A DNA stretch of 64,000 bases from Nonomuraea sp. NBC_00507 (GCF_036013525.1 NZ_CP107853.1:3534001-3598000); one strand, 5' to 3'; counted from the first letter of the stretch, positions 34,182 to 43,464 are shown. Notes: generated by a model not told the origin, from the letters alone. Numbers and translations: made by a program.

Positions 34182-35522
34182 CTAGCGGGCGTCGGCGAGG
34201 TCGGCGAGATCCCGGCCCCGGGTCTCCGGCGTGAAGAAGGTCGTCCCGAAGGTGATCAGCGAGAGGATCACAACGTACGCGGCCAGCGGCCACCACGAGT
34301 TGCTGAACGCCAGCAGCAGCGCCGCGCCGATCATGGGCGCCACTCCGCCGGCGATGATCGCGCTGAACTCCCGGCCGATCGCCACACCGGTGTAGCGGTG
34401 CCGGGCGCCGAACAACTCGGACAGCAGCGCGCACTGCGCGCCCAGCATGCCGTTGACCCCGACGCCGATACCAAGGGTGATGACCACGCAGATCAGAACC
34501 GTGTTTCCGGTGCTCAGCAGCGCGAACGCGGGAACGGCGAACAGCGCCTGGAAGAGCGCCGCCATGCGGTACAGCGGCACCCGGCCGATCCGGTCGGACA
34601 GCATGCCGAACAGGGGAATGGAGACCACGCCTGCGAGCGAGGCGCAGGCCACCGCCAGCGGGCCGACCGAAGCGGACACTCCGACGACGGCGGTCACGTA
34701 GCTGATGCTGAACGTGGAATACAGATAGGACGTGCCGTTCTCGGCCATCCGCAGCCCGAAGGTGATGAACAGGTTGCGGCGACTGTGCGCGAACAGGTCC
34801 CGCAGCGGACGCTTGCTCACGTCCCCGGACTCCGACAGCTGTTCGAAGGTGGGGCTCTCGTCCATCTGCCGCCGGATGTAGACCGCGAGCACGATGAGCA
34901 CCGCGCTCAGCAGGAACGGCACCCGCCATACCCATCCGAACAGCAGGTCCTGCTCCAACGTGGCGAGCGGGATGAACAGGACGGTGGCGGCCAGCATGCC
35001 GACCTGGATGCCGACGAAGGGCAGTGCGGCGTAGTAGCCGCGCCGGGCCCGGGGGGCGTACTCGGCCATCAGCGTCGACGCGCCGGCCTGCTCGGCCCCG
35101 GCGCCGAAGCCCTGGAGCACCCGCAGGATCATCAGCAGGATCGGACTCCACACGCCCGCGGTCTCATAGGTGGGCAGCAGCCCGATGGCGAACGACGAGC
35201 CGCCCATCAGCGCGACCGTCACGACCAGCACCGTTTTCCGGCCATGCCGGTCGCCCAGTGACCCGAAGAACAGCCCGCCGAGCGGACGGGCGACGAAGCC
35301 GACCGCGTAGGTGGCGAAGATCGCCACGAGCCCGACCGCCGAGCCGAGCCCGGGGAAGAACAAGTGCCGGAACACCAGGGCCGAGGCGAGGCCGTAGATG
35401 GCGAAGTCGTAGTACTCGAGGGCGCTGCCCACCGAGCTGGTCAAGAGTGCGCGGCGCAGTCCGGGGGGCGTGGGGGTGCTGTCGCCGCCGGTGGTCTGGG
35501 TTGTCGAGGTTGGCACCTGCAT
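34182..35522 (-). CDS. MFS transporter, metabolite:H+ symporter (MHS) family
   Basis: A 446-residue, 12-helix proton symporter. GSALEYYDFAIYGLASALV in helix 1, RPLGGLFFGSLGDRHGRKTVLV after helix 2 (the MFS loop 2-3 signature) and RVLQGFGAGAEQAGAST in helix 4 are typical of MHS proteins such as KgtP, ProP and ShiA, which carry organic acids and related anions. I chose ATG 35522 because it fits the family N-terminus; ATG 35567 and an earlier start lack a better ribosome-binding site. It starts the operon with the gluconokinase, so a sugar acid such as idonate or ketogluconate is a likely cargo. Confidence 0.87.
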   Translation of the reverse strand: MQVPTSTTQTTGGDSTPTPPGLRRALLTSSVGSALEYYDFAIYGLASALVFRHLFFPGLGSAVGLVAIFATYAVGFVARPLGGLFFGSLGDRHGRKTVLVVTVALMGGSSFAIGLLPTYETAGVWSPILLMILRVLQGFGAGAEQAGASTLMAEYAPRARRGYYAALPFVGIQVGMLAATVLFIPLATLEQDLLFGWVWRVPFLLSAVLIVLAVYIRRQMDESPTFEQLSESGDVSKRPLRDLFAHSRRNLFITFGLRMAENGTSYLYSTFSISYVTAVVGVSASVGPLAVACASLAGVVSIPLFGMLSDRIGRVPLYRMAALFQALFAVPAFALLSTGNTVLICVVITLGIGVGVNGMLGAQCALLSELFGARHRYTGVAIGREFSAIIAGGVAPMIGAALLLAFSNSWWPLAAYVVILSLITFGTTFFTPETRGRDLADLADAR

Positions 35523-35608
35523 GGGGGGATGCCGCCTTCCGTCTCGCGGAGGTAACACGCAGTTCATCTGCGGACGACTGAGACCGTAACAGGAAGCAGC
35601 ACACAAGC

Positions 35609-35774
35609 CAATATTCTGAACACATCTTGTTACGCGGGACGAACCCGGGAAGCGCCGTCCATTTTTGGCTTTTACCTGGTAGATCGGGCCATTGGGGAGG
35701 TCTGGGCCGCGATCGGAGCTTGCCAGGCGCCATCAACGAGGGTTCAATATGCTGATAAGAGGACAGAATATGGG
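35609..35774 (+). promoter_or_regulatory. Recurrent CAATAT(T/G)CTGA motif in the divergent promoter region
   Basis: CAATATTCTGA (35609-35619), CAATATGCTGA (35745-35755) and an inverted copy CAGAATAT (35764-35771) occur between the MFS and dehydrogenase operons. The last two form an inverted repeat 15 bp upstream of the ATG at 35787. They are probably binding sites for a regulator acting on both operons, perhaps one of the IclR proteins. Confidence 0.4.
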
Positions 35775-35786
35775 CCAGGAGGGCGC

Positions 35787-36671
35787 ATGGAGGAGCAGAT
35801 AGAGGTGGGGATCGCCGGGCTGGGCGTCATGGGCGCGGCCATCGCCCGCCGGCTGGTGAAGCAGGGGTGGCCGGTGCGGGTCTACGACATCCGGCCCGAC
35901 GCCGTCGCCGAGCTCTCCTCAGAAGGGGCGCTCGCGGCGCGGTCGCCGGGGCATCTCGCCGAGTCGTCCGTGGTGCTCCTCTCCCTCAACACCGCCGACA
36001 TCGTCGAGGACGTGGCCTTCGGGCCGGAGGGCGTGCTCGCCGGCGCGCCGGACGGCGTACTGGTGATCGACATGTCCAGCATCGACCCCGAGCGCACGCG
36101 CGAGTTCGCCCGGCGCGCCGCGAAGCTCGGCGCCGGCTGGGTGGACGCGCCGCTGTCCGGCGGGGCGCCGGGAGCCGCGCGTGGTGAGCTGACCCTGATG
36201 CTCGGCGGTGATGACGAGCACGTGGAGCGGGCCCTGCCCGTGCTGGAAGACCTGGCCTCCCGGCTGACCCACCTCGGCCCGGCGGGCTCCGGGCAACTGG
36301 CGAAGTCCATCAACCAGGTGCTGGTCGGTTGCGGGTTCGCCGCCCTCGCCGAGGCCGCCGCGCTGGTGCGGGCGGCCGGGCTGCCGGCGCGGCAGGTGCT
36401 CGCGGCGCTCTCCGGGGGTAGGGGGGACTCCGCGCTGTTGCAGGAGTTCTTCGTGAAGTTCGCCGAGTTCGATCTCTCGCCGACCGGGAGAGTCAGCAAT
36501 ATGGTCAAAGATCTGGAAGCCGCCCGCGACTACGCGCGCTCGGCCGGCGTGCCGCTGCCGGTCACCTCCGCCGTGGCCGAGCTGCACCGCTGGCTGGCCG
36601 CCGCCGGTCACGGCGAGGCCGACAACGCCGCACTGATGCACTACTACTGTCCGACGGAGGCCGGCTCATGA
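35787..36671 (+). CDS. Beta-hydroxyacid dehydrogenase (6-phosphogluconate/3-hydroxyisobutyrate dehydrogenase superfamily)
   Basis: A 294-residue NAD(P)-dependent enzyme with VGIAGLGVMGAAIARRLVKQG (7-27), DAPLSGGAPGA (about 119-129), catalytic Lys in GQLAKSINQVL (about 170-180) and VKDLEAARDYA near the C-terminus. ATG 35787 follows AGGAGGG. It opens the operon with the IdnO- and IdnD-like genes (ATGA overlap with the next) and is divergent from the MFS/kinase operon. It shares the fold but not close identity with the paralogue at 31674. A semialdehyde or hydroxy-acid step of the sugar-acid pathway is the likely role. Confidence 0.87.
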   Translation: MEEQIEVGIAGLGVMGAAIARRLVKQGWPVRVYDIRPDAVAELSSEGALAARSPGHLAESSVVLLSLNTADIVEDVAFGPEGVLAGAPDGVLVIDMSSIDPERTREFARRAAKLGAGWVDAPLSGGAPGAARGELTLMLGGDDEHVERALPVLEDLASRLTHLGPAGSGQLAKSINQVLVGCGFAALAEAAALVRAAGLPARQVLAALSGGRGDSALLQEFFVKFAEFDLSPTGRVSNMVKDLEAARDYARSAGVPLPVTSAVAELHRWLAAAGHGEADNAALMHYYCPTEAGS

Positions 36672-37441
36672 AGGGTTCCGCGTTGTTCGACCTGTCGGGG
36701 CGCCGCGCTCTGGTGACGGGGTCCAGCAAGGGCATCGGGGAGGCCCTGGCCACCGGACTGGCCGAGGCGGGCGCCGAGATCGTGCTCAACGGCCGCGACC
36801 CCGAGGTGCTGGAGCGCGCACGGGACAGGCTGGTGGAACGCACCGGGGCGAAGGCGCACGCGATGCCCTTCGACGTCACCGACCCGGCGGCCGTGCAGCG
36901 GGCGGTCCAGGAGATCGAGCACCGGGTCGGCGCGGTGGACATCCTGGTGAACAACACCGGGATCCAGCACCGTGAGCCGCTGCTCCAGGTGCCGGCGGAG
37001 ACCTTCGACAGGGTCGTCCACACCAATCTGACCAGCGCTTTCCTCGTCGGACGCGCGGTCGCCGCAGGCATGATCGAGCGCGGTTACGGAAAGATCGTCA
37101 ATATCTGCTCCGTGCAGACCTGGCTCGCCCGGCCCGGCATCGCGGCCTACTCCGCGTCCAAGGGAGGCCTGGCGATGCTGACCAAGGGCATGTGCGCGGA
37201 ATGGGCGGGCTCCGGGGTGACGGTCAACGGGCTCGCCCCCGGATACGTGATCACCGAGCTGACCCGCCCGCTCGTCGACGATCCCCCCTTCGACGCCTGG
37301 ATCCGGGGCCGCACCCCGGCCGGGCGCTGGGCGTCCGTCGAGGATCTCGTCGGAACGCTGGTGTGGCTCGCGGCACCGGCGTCGGATTTCGTCAACGGCC
37401 AGGTCATCGCCGTCGACGGCGGACTGACCGCGGTCGTCTGA
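36668..37441 (+). CDS. idnO: Gluconate 5-dehydrogenase / 5-keto-D-gluconate 5-reductase (SDR)
   Basis: A 257-residue short-chain dehydrogenase that interconverts 5-keto-D-gluconate and D-gluconate. Cofactor loop TGSSKGIGEAL (17-27), NNTGIQHREPL (about 96-106), catalytic Tyr and Lys in AAYSASKGGLAML (about 158-170). Blocks close to E. coli IdnO include NICSVQTWLAR, LTKGMCAEWA, VNGLAPGYVITELT and the end ASDFVNGQVIAVDGG. It is followed by an IdnD-like gene and lies near a gluconokinase, matching the L-idonate route. The ATGA overlap links it to the upstream dehydrogenase. Specificity is inferred from these matches. Confidence 0.8.
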   Translation: MKGSALFDLSGRRALVTGSSKGIGEALATGLAEAGAEIVLNGRDPEVLERARDRLVERTGAKAHAMPFDVTDPAAVQRAVQEIEHRVGAVDILVNNTGIQHREPLLQVPAETFDRVVHTNLTSAFLVGRAVAAGMIERGYGKIVNICSVQTWLARPGIAAYSASKGGLAMLTKGMCAEWAGSGVTVNGLAPGYVITELTRPLVDDPPFDAWIRGRTPAGRWASVEDLVGTLVWLAAPASDFVNGQVIAVDGGLTAVV

Positions 37442-37459
37442 GGAAGGGTGGGTCAAGAC

Positions 37460-38530
37460 ATGACGTCGACGACGACGCGGCCGGCCATGCGCGCGGTGGT
37501 GGCGCACGGCGCGGGAGACCTGCGCCTGGAAGAACGGCCCATTCCGGTGCCCGGACCGGGCGAGGTGGCGGTGGACATCAGGTACGGCGGCATCTGCGGC
37601 TCCGACCTGCATTACTGGCGGCACGGCGCGGTCGGCGAGTTCCGCTTGCGCGAGCCGCTGATCCTCGGCCACGAGATCGTGGGCCGGGTGCGTGCGGCCG
37701 GCCCCGGCGCGCGGCTGTCCCCAGGAACCCCGGTGGCCGTGCACCCGCTGGTGTCGTGCGGGAAATGCCGGCAGTGCCGCGCCGGGCGGCGCAACACGTG
37801 CCTGGACACCGGCTACCTCGGGAGCGCCGCCCGCTCCCCCCACGTGCAGGGCGGCTTCGCCGACGTCCTGGTGGCACCCGCCGAGCGGGTGCTGCCGCTC
37901 CCCGAGGGCCTGGATCTGAGGACGGCCGCCGTGGCCGAGCCGGCGGCGGTGGCCTGGCACGCCGTGCGGCAGGCGGGCGATGTGCGCGGCAAACGGGTGC
38001 TCGTGACCGGTGCGGGTCCCATCGGCTGCCTGGTGGTCGCGGCGCTGCGGGCGTCCGGCGCCGGCGAGATCGTCGTGACCGACGTGTTCGAGGAGCCGCT
38101 GACGGTCGCGAAGGCAGTGGGCGCCACCTCGGTGATCCGCGTCGGCGGGGCCTCGGACACCGGCGTGATCGAGGACCTGGCGGCGGATCTCGCCATCGAG
38201 TCCTCCGGCACCTCCGCGGGCCTGCGCAGCTGCGTGTACGGGGTGGACCGGGGCGCCACCGTGGTGGGCCTCGGCCTGCTTCCGCCAGGCGACACGCCGG
38301 TCCCCGCCAACACGATGATCACTCGGGAGCTTCGGTTCGTCGGCTCTTTCCGCTTCGACACCGAGCTCGGGGAGGTCCTCCAGGCACTGGAGGACGGCCG
38401 CCTCGCCGTCGATCCGGTGATCACCTCCGTGCTTCCGGCGGAACGCGCGAACGACGCGTTCGAGCTGGCCGCCGACCCGGCGCGCTCCTGCAAGGTCCTG
38501 CTCGGCTTCGCCGATCCCGGCGCGGCGTGA
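37460..38530 (+). CDS. idnD: L-idonate 5-dehydrogenase-like zinc alcohol dehydrogenase
   Basis: A 356-residue medium-chain dehydrogenase expected to oxidise L-idonate to 5-ketogluconate. GGICGSDLHYWRHGAVGEF (catalytic zinc Cys), LGHEIVGRV (His/Glu), the structural-zinc loop CGKCRQCRAGRRNTC and LGSAARSPHVQGGFADV match E. coli IdnD positions closely; VTGAGPIGCLVVAAL is the NAD site. I chose ATG 37460; an in-frame GTG 37448 is too close to its ribosome-binding site. It follows idnO by 18 bp. Sorbitol/xylitol dehydrogenase is the main alternative, but the IdnO neighbour favours idonate. Confidence 0.78.
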   Translation: MTSTTTRPAMRAVVAHGAGDLRLEERPIPVPGPGEVAVDIRYGGICGSDLHYWRHGAVGEFRLREPLILGHEIVGRVRAAGPGARLSPGTPVAVHPLVSCGKCRQCRAGRRNTCLDTGYLGSAARSPHVQGGFADVLVAPAERVLPLPEGLDLRTAAVAEPAAVAWHAVRQAGDVRGKRVLVTGAGPIGCLVVAALRASGAGEIVVTDVFEEPLTVAKAVGATSVIRVGGASDTGVIEDLAADLAIESSGTSAGLRSCVYGVDRGATVVGLGLLPPGDTPVPANTMITRELRFVGSFRFDTELGEVLQALEDGRLAVDPVITSVLPAERANDAFELAADPARSCKVLLGFADPGAA

Positions 38531-38597
38531 CCATGCCGCCCGCCGGTCCGGGTACGCCTGGTGTAAGTCTGAAGATTTCCCTGAAACGGAGCACAAC

Positions 38598-39599
38598 ATG
38601 TCTGGCACGCCCGCATCTCGCCCGCGCGTCGCGGTTTCCCGCGCCGACCTCCCGGGAGACGCCGTCGCCCGCCTGGCCGAGCGCTACGACGTCACCGTGT
38701 GGGCGGGGACGGCGCCACCAGTCCCCGCCGAGCTCGCCGACCTGGCCCACGGGTGCGACGCCCTGCTCGCCGTTGGCAACGACCGCATCGGAGGCGAGTT
38801 CCTGGACGCGGCCGGGCCGCGGTTGCGCGTCGTGGCGCTGGCGTCGATGGGGTACGACAGCGTCGACGTGGCGGCGGCCGGCGAGCGCGGTGTCGTCGTC
38901 ACACACACGCCGGACGTGCTGGCCGACACCACCGCCGATGTGGCGATGGCGCTGATCCTGATGGCGCGGCGCCGCCTGGTCGCCGGCATGGACGCCATGC
39001 GGCGCGGCGAGTGGGGCTCGGCCGCCGTGAACGAGTTCTTCGGCCTCGACGTCCACGGCGCGACCCTCGGGCTGATCGGCTACGGCCAGATCGCCCGCGC
39101 CCTGGCTCGCCGGGCGGCCGGGTTCGGCATGCGGGTGCAGCACCATCACCCGAGACGAAAGGAGGACGACGTGCTGTCTCGCTGGGTCCCCTTCGACGAG
39201 CTGCTGTCGACCAGCGACGTGGTCTCCATCCACACGCCTCTGACACCTGAGACCTCGGGCATGATCGGCCGCGAGGAGCTGGCCAGGATGAAGCCGACGG
39301 CGACTCTGGTCAACACCGCCCGGGGCGGGATCGTCGACGAGGATGCCCTGCTGGCGGCCCTGCGCCGAGGCGAGCTGCACTCGGCGGGACTCGATGTGAT
39401 GACCGATGAGCCCCGTACGGATCCGGCCGATCCGCTGTTCGCCGAGCCGCGCCTGGTGGTGCTGCCGCACGTGGGCTCGGCGACCGGGGCGACGCGCGCG
39501 GCGATGACCGACCTCGCGGCCCGCAACATCGAGGCCGTCCTCGGTGGCGAGGCCGCGCCGACCCCGCTGCCCGGAACCCAGGACCGGCCGGGTCACTGA
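38598..39599 (+). CDS. D-2-hydroxyacid dehydrogenase (glyoxylate/2-ketogluconate reductase-like)
   Basis: A 333-residue enzyme of the GhrB/2-ketogluconate reductase type. LGLIGYGQIARALARRA (about 156-172) binds NADPH; the catalytic set is VNTARGGIVDE (Arg), DVMTDEPR (Glu) and LPHVGSATGATR (His). The His motif HVGSAT is typical of glyoxylate/hydroxypyruvate/ketogluconate reductases. GGAG 7 bp before the ATG is a good ribosome-binding site. It lies 67 bp after idnD and probably belongs to the same transcript, where it could reduce 2-ketogluconate to gluconate (inference). It is distinct from the longer paralogue at 30568. Confidence 0.87.
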   Translation: MSGTPASRPRVAVSRADLPGDAVARLAERYDVTVWAGTAPPVPAELADLAHGCDALLAVGNDRIGGEFLDAAGPRLRVVALASMGYDSVDVAAAGERGVVVTHTPDVLADTTADVAMALILMARRRLVAGMDAMRRGEWGSAAVNEFFGLDVHGATLGLIGYGQIARALARRAAGFGMRVQHHHPRRKEDDVLSRWVPFDELLSTSDVVSIHTPLTPETSGMIGREELARMKPTATLVNTARGGIVDEDALLAALRRGELHSAGLDVMTDEPRTDPADPLFAEPRLVVLPHVGSATGATRAAMTDLAARNIEAVLGGEAAPTPLPGTQDRPGH

Positions 39600-39618
39600 C
39601 CTCGTCTGTCGCGCTGGC

Positions 39619-39631
39619 GGAACGTCGTTCC
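39619..39631 (+). promoter_or_regulatory. Dyad GGAAC-GTC-GTTCC before the second iclR gene
   Basis: A perfect 5-3-5 inverted repeat containing AACGTCGTT (39621-39629), the same 9-mer as upstream of the first iclR gene. It lies about 40 bp upstream of a TAGTAT -10 candidate (39672-39677). Likely an IclR site. Confidence 0.45.
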
Positions 39632-39709
39632 AAAAACTGTACAGAGGTACCGCGGTCTGGGTCATCGTTCGTAGTATGGGAGCACAGCGTAATGACAAGA
39701 GGAGCCCTC

Positions 39710-40522
39710 ATGATCCAGGCCGTCGGCGCCTCTCTGGCGGAGCAGCCCGAGGAGCGTTCGCTGCGCTCGGTCGAAAGCCGCTCCCCTGCAGTGACCAGGG
39801 CGGTCGCGGTGCTGGAGATCCTCTCCAAGAGCAGGCGGCCGCTGTCCGTGACCGAGCTGGCGAGGGCGCTCGACCTGGCGAAGTCCACCGTCGCGAATCT
39901 CTGCGCGGCGCTGGAGGACAGCCACATGATCCGCCGCATCGACGGCCGCTGGGCGCTGGATTACAAGGTGCTCGAGCTCGGCCAGGGCTTCCTCGCCGGC
40001 ACCGACATACTGGGCGAGTTCCGCACGGGCGCCGCCGCGCTTCCCGCGGCCTCGCAGGAGACGCTGCTGCTGGCCACGCTGGACGACCTCGAGGTCGTCT
40101 ACCTCGCCCGGCACGACGGCAGCCAGCCCGTCCGGCTGGCCAGCGACATCGGGCGGCGCATGCCGGCCGTGGTGACCGCGCTCGGCAAGGCCATGCTCGC
40201 CTCTCTTCCCGCGGACGAGCTGGAGCGGCGCCTGGCCCGAGTGCACGAGCTGCCGGCGTTCACGCCCCGTTCCCACCGGAGCATGGACGCTCTGCGCCGT
40301 GATCTGGACAGCACTCGCGAGCGCGGCTATTCCGTCGACGACGAGGAAAACACCGAAGGCATCACCTGCGTGGGCGTCGCCGTGCCCGGCGACCGCCCCA
40401 CTCCCGTGGCGGTCAGCGCGACCCTGCTCACCGTGCGGTTCACCACCCGGCTCCGCGAGTCCCTCGTCGAGGACCTCGGCTCGCTCGCGCAGCGCCTGGC
40501 CAGGGTCGCCCCCATCTCGTGA
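39710..40522 (+). CDS. IclR-family transcriptional regulator
   Basis: A 270-residue regulator with a winged helix at about 25-75 (AVTRAVAVLEILSKSRRPLSVTELARALDLAKSTVANLCAALEDSHMI) and a ligand domain containing GRRMPAVVTALGKAMLASLP and GYSVDDEENTEGITCVGVAVPG. ATG 39710 has AGGAG six bases upstream, better than ATG 39692. It follows the idn-like operon in the same direction with a 110-bp gap holding a dyad and a possible promoter, and is thus probably an autoregulated controller of the sugar-acid genes. Similar in layout to the IclR at 28646. Confidence 0.88.
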   Translation: MIQAVGASLAEQPEERSLRSVESRSPAVTRAVAVLEILSKSRRPLSVTELARALDLAKSTVANLCAALEDSHMIRRIDGRWALDYKVLELGQGFLAGTDILGEFRTGAAALPAASQETLLLATLDDLEVVYLARHDGSQPVRLASDIGRRMPAVVTALGKAMLASLPADELERRLARVHELPAFTPRSHRSMDALRRDLDSTRERGYSVDDEENTEGITCVGVAVPGDRPTPVAVSATLLTVRFTTRLRESLVEDLGSLAQRLARVAPIS

Positions 40523-40528
40523 GGCCGG

Positions 40529-41371
40529 TCAGGCGGCGTAGCGCTCCACGCTGACGACCTGCCCGCCCGTCTTGTGCAGCACCGCGAACGCGCCCTTGCG
40601 CAGGTGCACGTTCTTGCCGCTCAGCGCCTGGATCAGCTCGGGCAGCACCTTGCCGTGACTGCACACGGCGGCGGGCACCGTGATGTCCCTGACCAGGGCC
40701 GGCGTCTTGTGCGGGTCCTGACTCTCCTCGCTGAGCAGCGGCTCGACCTTGATCTCGCCGTCATAGGCGTCATCGTAGGGTTCTAAGGTCTGCACGCAGC
40801 GGGCGCTGGGCGAGCTCATCAGGACCTCGGGCCGGTACGCGGGCAGCGCGGTGGCCAGGGTGGCCGCCTGGGAGCGGCCGACGGTGTCCAGCGGCCGCAG
40901 CGCGTCGTCGCCGGTCCACTCGCTCCTGGAGCCGGCCGAGCCGTGCCTGATGAGGACGAGGGGCACGGTCTCGAGCGGCGCGACCGACAGAGCCCGCAAC
41001 AGCCCGGCGTCCCATTCGTACGTCAGCAGCGCCTTGGCCTCCTCCAGCGGAAGCCAGCGCAGCTCGTCCACTTCTTCGCCGGGCGCGAACCCGTCGTCGG
41101 CGACCGCGCGGGCCGTCCAGTAGTCGACCCGCTTGAGCCGGCCCCTGCTGATGTAGTGCACGGGCGGCAGGGCGCGGCCGAGCGCGACGGTCATGCCGGT
41201 CTCCTCGCGTACTTCGCGGAGGGCGGCGGCGATCACGTGTTCCCCGGTCTTCAGCTTGCCCTTGGGGAAGGTCCAGTCGTCGTAGGCGGGGCGGTGAATG
41301 ACAGCGACCTGGGGGCTGCTCTCCGCGCCCCTCCAGACCACGGCTCCGGCTGCGCGGAGCAGGTCAGTCAT
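40529..41371 (-). CDS. mutT1: NUDIX hydrolase with C-terminal histidine phosphatase domain (MutT1-like)
   Basis: A 280-residue two-domain protein as in mycobacterial MutT1, which removes 8-oxo-dGTP and related nucleotides. The NUDIX domain (about 1-130) has the box [22 protein letters not shown] (about 40-61) with REVREE. The phosphatase domain begins at [17 protein letters not shown] (RHG motif, about 139-155) and ends with a second catalytic His in [14 protein letters not shown] 41371 overlaps the ppk stop by 8 bp. The ppk-mutT1 pair is conserved in actinobacteria. It ends 6 bp from the convergent iclR. Confidence 0.9.
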   Translation of the reverse strand: MTDLLRAAGAVVWRGAESSPQVAVIHRPAYDDWTFPKGKLKTGEHVIAAALREVREETGMTVALGRALPPVHYISRGRLKRVDYWTARAVADDGFAPGEEVDELRWLPLEEAKALLTYEWDAGLLRALSVAPLETVPLVLIRHGSAGSRSEWTGDDALRPLDTVGRSQAATLATALPAYRPEVLMSSPSARCVQTLEPYDDAYDGEIKVEPLLSEESQDPHKTPALVRDITVPAAVCSHGKVLPELIQALSGKNVHLRKGAFAVLHKTGGQVVSVERYAA

Positions 41372-43424
41372 CAACGGTCCTCCAGCGGCGCGTACTGATG
41401 AGATGGCTCTGCAGGTCCTCGCCGGGATGGCGGGCCCACGTGCCATCGGAGTTGAGCCACCACACGCTCGTGGTCTCGGCCATGGCCTTGTCCATCAGCT
41501 CGATGAGGTAGGCCTTGTGCTGCTGCGACGTCACCTTGACCAGGGCTTCGACGCGGCGATCGATGTTCCTGCGCATGAGGTCGGCGCTGCCGATCCAGAC
41601 CTCGGGCCGCCGGCCCAGGCCGAACTCGTACACCCGGGAGTGCTCGAGGAAGCGCCCCAGAATTGACCTTACGCGGATATTTTCGGACAGGTCCGGGACG
41701 CCCGGCCTGAGGATGCAAATGCCACGCACCCACAGGTCCACCGGGACTCCCGCCCTGGACGCCCGGTAGAGCGCGTCGATGAGCTGCTCGTCCACCAGCG
41801 AGTTGGTCTTGATCCGGATCCTGGCGGGGCGGCCGGCCTGCTGGTGGGCGATCTCCCGCTCGATCCTGGCCAGCAGCCCGGTGCGCATGGAGTGCGGCGC
41901 GACCAGCAGCCTGCGGTAGGCGGAGTGGTTGGAGTAGCCGGTCAGGTGGATGAACAGGTCGGTGACGTCCTCGCCGACCAGCGGGTCCGCCGTGAGCAGG
42001 CCGAAGTCCTCGTAATGGCGGGCGGTCTTGGGGTTGTAGTTGCCGGTGCCGATGTGGCAGTAGCGGCGCAGCTCGCCCGAGGCCTCCTGGCGCACGACCA
42101 GGGCCAGCTTGCAGTGGGTCTTCAGGCCGACCACGCCGTAGACGACGTGGCAGCCGGCGCGCTCCAGCTTCCTGGCCCAGGAGATGTTGGCGTGCTCGTC
42201 GAAGCGGGCCTTGATCTCCACGACCACCACGACCTGCTTGCCGGCCTCGGCCGCGTCGATCAGGGCGTTGACGATGGGGGAGTCACCGCTGGTCCGATAG
42301 AGGGTCTGCTTGATCGCCAGCACCCTGGGGTCGTCCGCGGCCACCTCGATGAAGCGCTGCACGCTGGTGGCGAAGGAGTCGTACGGGTGGTGCAGCAGCA
42401 CGTCGCGCTCGCGCAGGACCGCGAAGAGGTCGTCCTCGGCGTTGATCACCTCCGCCGGCACGAAGGGGCGGTAGCTGAGCTCGCCGCGCTCCAGATCGGC
42501 GATGGCGTGCAGGCCCGTCAGGTCGAGCGGCCCGGACAGGCGGTAGATCTCGTGCGGCGCCAGCTCCAGCTCCTCCACGAGCGGGGCCAGCACCTCAGGC
42601 GTGATCGTGTCCTCGACCTCCAGCCGCACCGGCGGGCCGAAGCGCCGCTTGAGCAGCTCCTTCTCCAGGGCCTGCATGAGGTTCTCGGTGACGTCCTCGT
42701 CGACGTCGAGGTCCTCGTTCCTGGTGACACGGAAGGCGTGGTGCTGGAGGATCTCCATGCCCTTGAAGAGCTGGCCCAGGTGGGCTGCGATCACGTCCTC
42801 AAGGGGGACGAACCGGTCCTTGGACGCCTGGACGAACCGCGGCAGCTGCGAGGGGACCTTGACCCGGGCGAAGACCGTGTGATCGGTCACCGGGTTGCGC
42901 ACCAGAACCGCCAGGTTCAGGCTGAGCCCGGAAATATAGGGAAACGGGTGTGCGGGGTCCACGGCCAGCGGTGTCAGCACCGGCCTGATCCGCTCCCTGA
43001 ACAGCTTGCGCAGCTCCGTGCGCTCCTCGCGGCCCAGATCGTCCCACCGGACGATCTCGATGCCCTCGCCCGCCAGCTCCGGGGAGATCTTGTCGTGGAA
43101 GACCGACGCATGCCGCCTGGCCAGCTCGTCCGCGATCGCCGCGATCCTGACCAGCTCCTCGCGCGGCTTCAGCCCGCTCTTGGTCCGCAGCAGCAGGCCC
43201 GTCGCCATACGCCGCTTGAGGCCCGCCACCCGTACACGGAAGAACTCGTCCAGGTTGCTCGCGAAGATCGCGAGAAACCGCACCCGCTCGAGCAGCGGAA
43301 GTGTGGGGTCTTCGGCCAGTTCCAGCACCCGCTCGTTGAACTGGAGCCAGCTCTCCTCACGGTTGAGGAACCGTTCCTGTGGCAGCGGCAGGTCGTTGGC
43401 AGATTGCAGCGGTTCGGCGGACAT
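41364..43424 (-). CDS. ppk: Polyphosphate kinase 1
   Basis: Makes inorganic polyphosphate reversibly from ATP. A 686-residue protein with the PPK1 order: N domain from [20 protein letters not shown] (about 18-37), head domain, and catalytic C domains with [26 protein letters not shown] (about 395-420), the phosphohistidine region [17 protein letters not shown] (about 423-440, His) and [26 protein letters not shown] 43424 is the clear start. A PHO-box-like direct repeat lies 19 bp upstream, suggesting PhoP control under phosphate limitation, as known for ppk in Streptomyces. Forms an operon with mutT1. Confidence 0.96.
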   Translation of the reverse strand: MSAEPLQSANDLPLPQERFLNREESWLQFNERVLELAEDPTLPLLERVRFLAIFASNLDEFFRVRVAGLKRRMATGLLLRTKSGLKPREELVRIAAIADELARRHASVFHDKISPELAGEGIEIVRWDDLGREERTELRKLFRERIRPVLTPLAVDPAHPFPYISGLSLNLAVLVRNPVTDHTVFARVKVPSQLPRFVQASKDRFVPLEDVIAAHLGQLFKGMEILQHHAFRVTRNEDLDVDEDVTENLMQALEKELLKRRFGPPVRLEVEDTITPEVLAPLVEELELAPHEIYRLSGPLDLTGLHAIADLERGELSYRPFVPAEVINAEDDLFAVLRERDVLLHHPYDSFATSVQRFIEVAADDPRVLAIKQTLYRTSGDSPIVNALIDAAEAGKQVVVVVEIKARFDEHANISWARKLERAGCHVVYGVVGLKTHCKLALVVRQEASGELRRYCHIGTGNYNPKTARHYEDFGLLTADPLVGEDVTDLFIHLTGYSNHSAYRRLLVAPHSMRTGLLARIEREIAHQQAGRPARIRIKTNSLVDEQLIDALYRASRAGVPVDLWVRGICILRPGVPDLSENIRVRSILGRFLEHSRVYEFGLGRRPEVWIGSADLMRRNIDRRVEALVKVTSQQHKAYLIELMDKAMAETTSVWWLNSDGTWARHPGEDLQSHLISTRRWRTVDD

Positions 43425-43442
43425 ATGACCTATATTGCCCTT

Positions 43443-43464
43443 ATTGGTTGAACAGAACGTTAAC
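43443..43464 (-). promoter_or_regulatory. PHO-box-like direct repeat upstream of ppk
   Basis: On the minus strand GTTAACGTTCT is followed directly by GTTCAACCAAT: two 11-bp units fitting the GTTCACC-type PhoP box of Streptomyces, the second better than the first. It sits at about the -35 position relative to an AT-rich CAATATA segment near 43431-43438, close to the ATG, so the transcript may have almost no leader. Confidence 0.55.

Noticed and set aside
41844..43451. Plus-strand frame of 535 codons opposite ppk
   Set aside because: High-GC shadow frame with no domain; ppk on the other strand is unmistakable.
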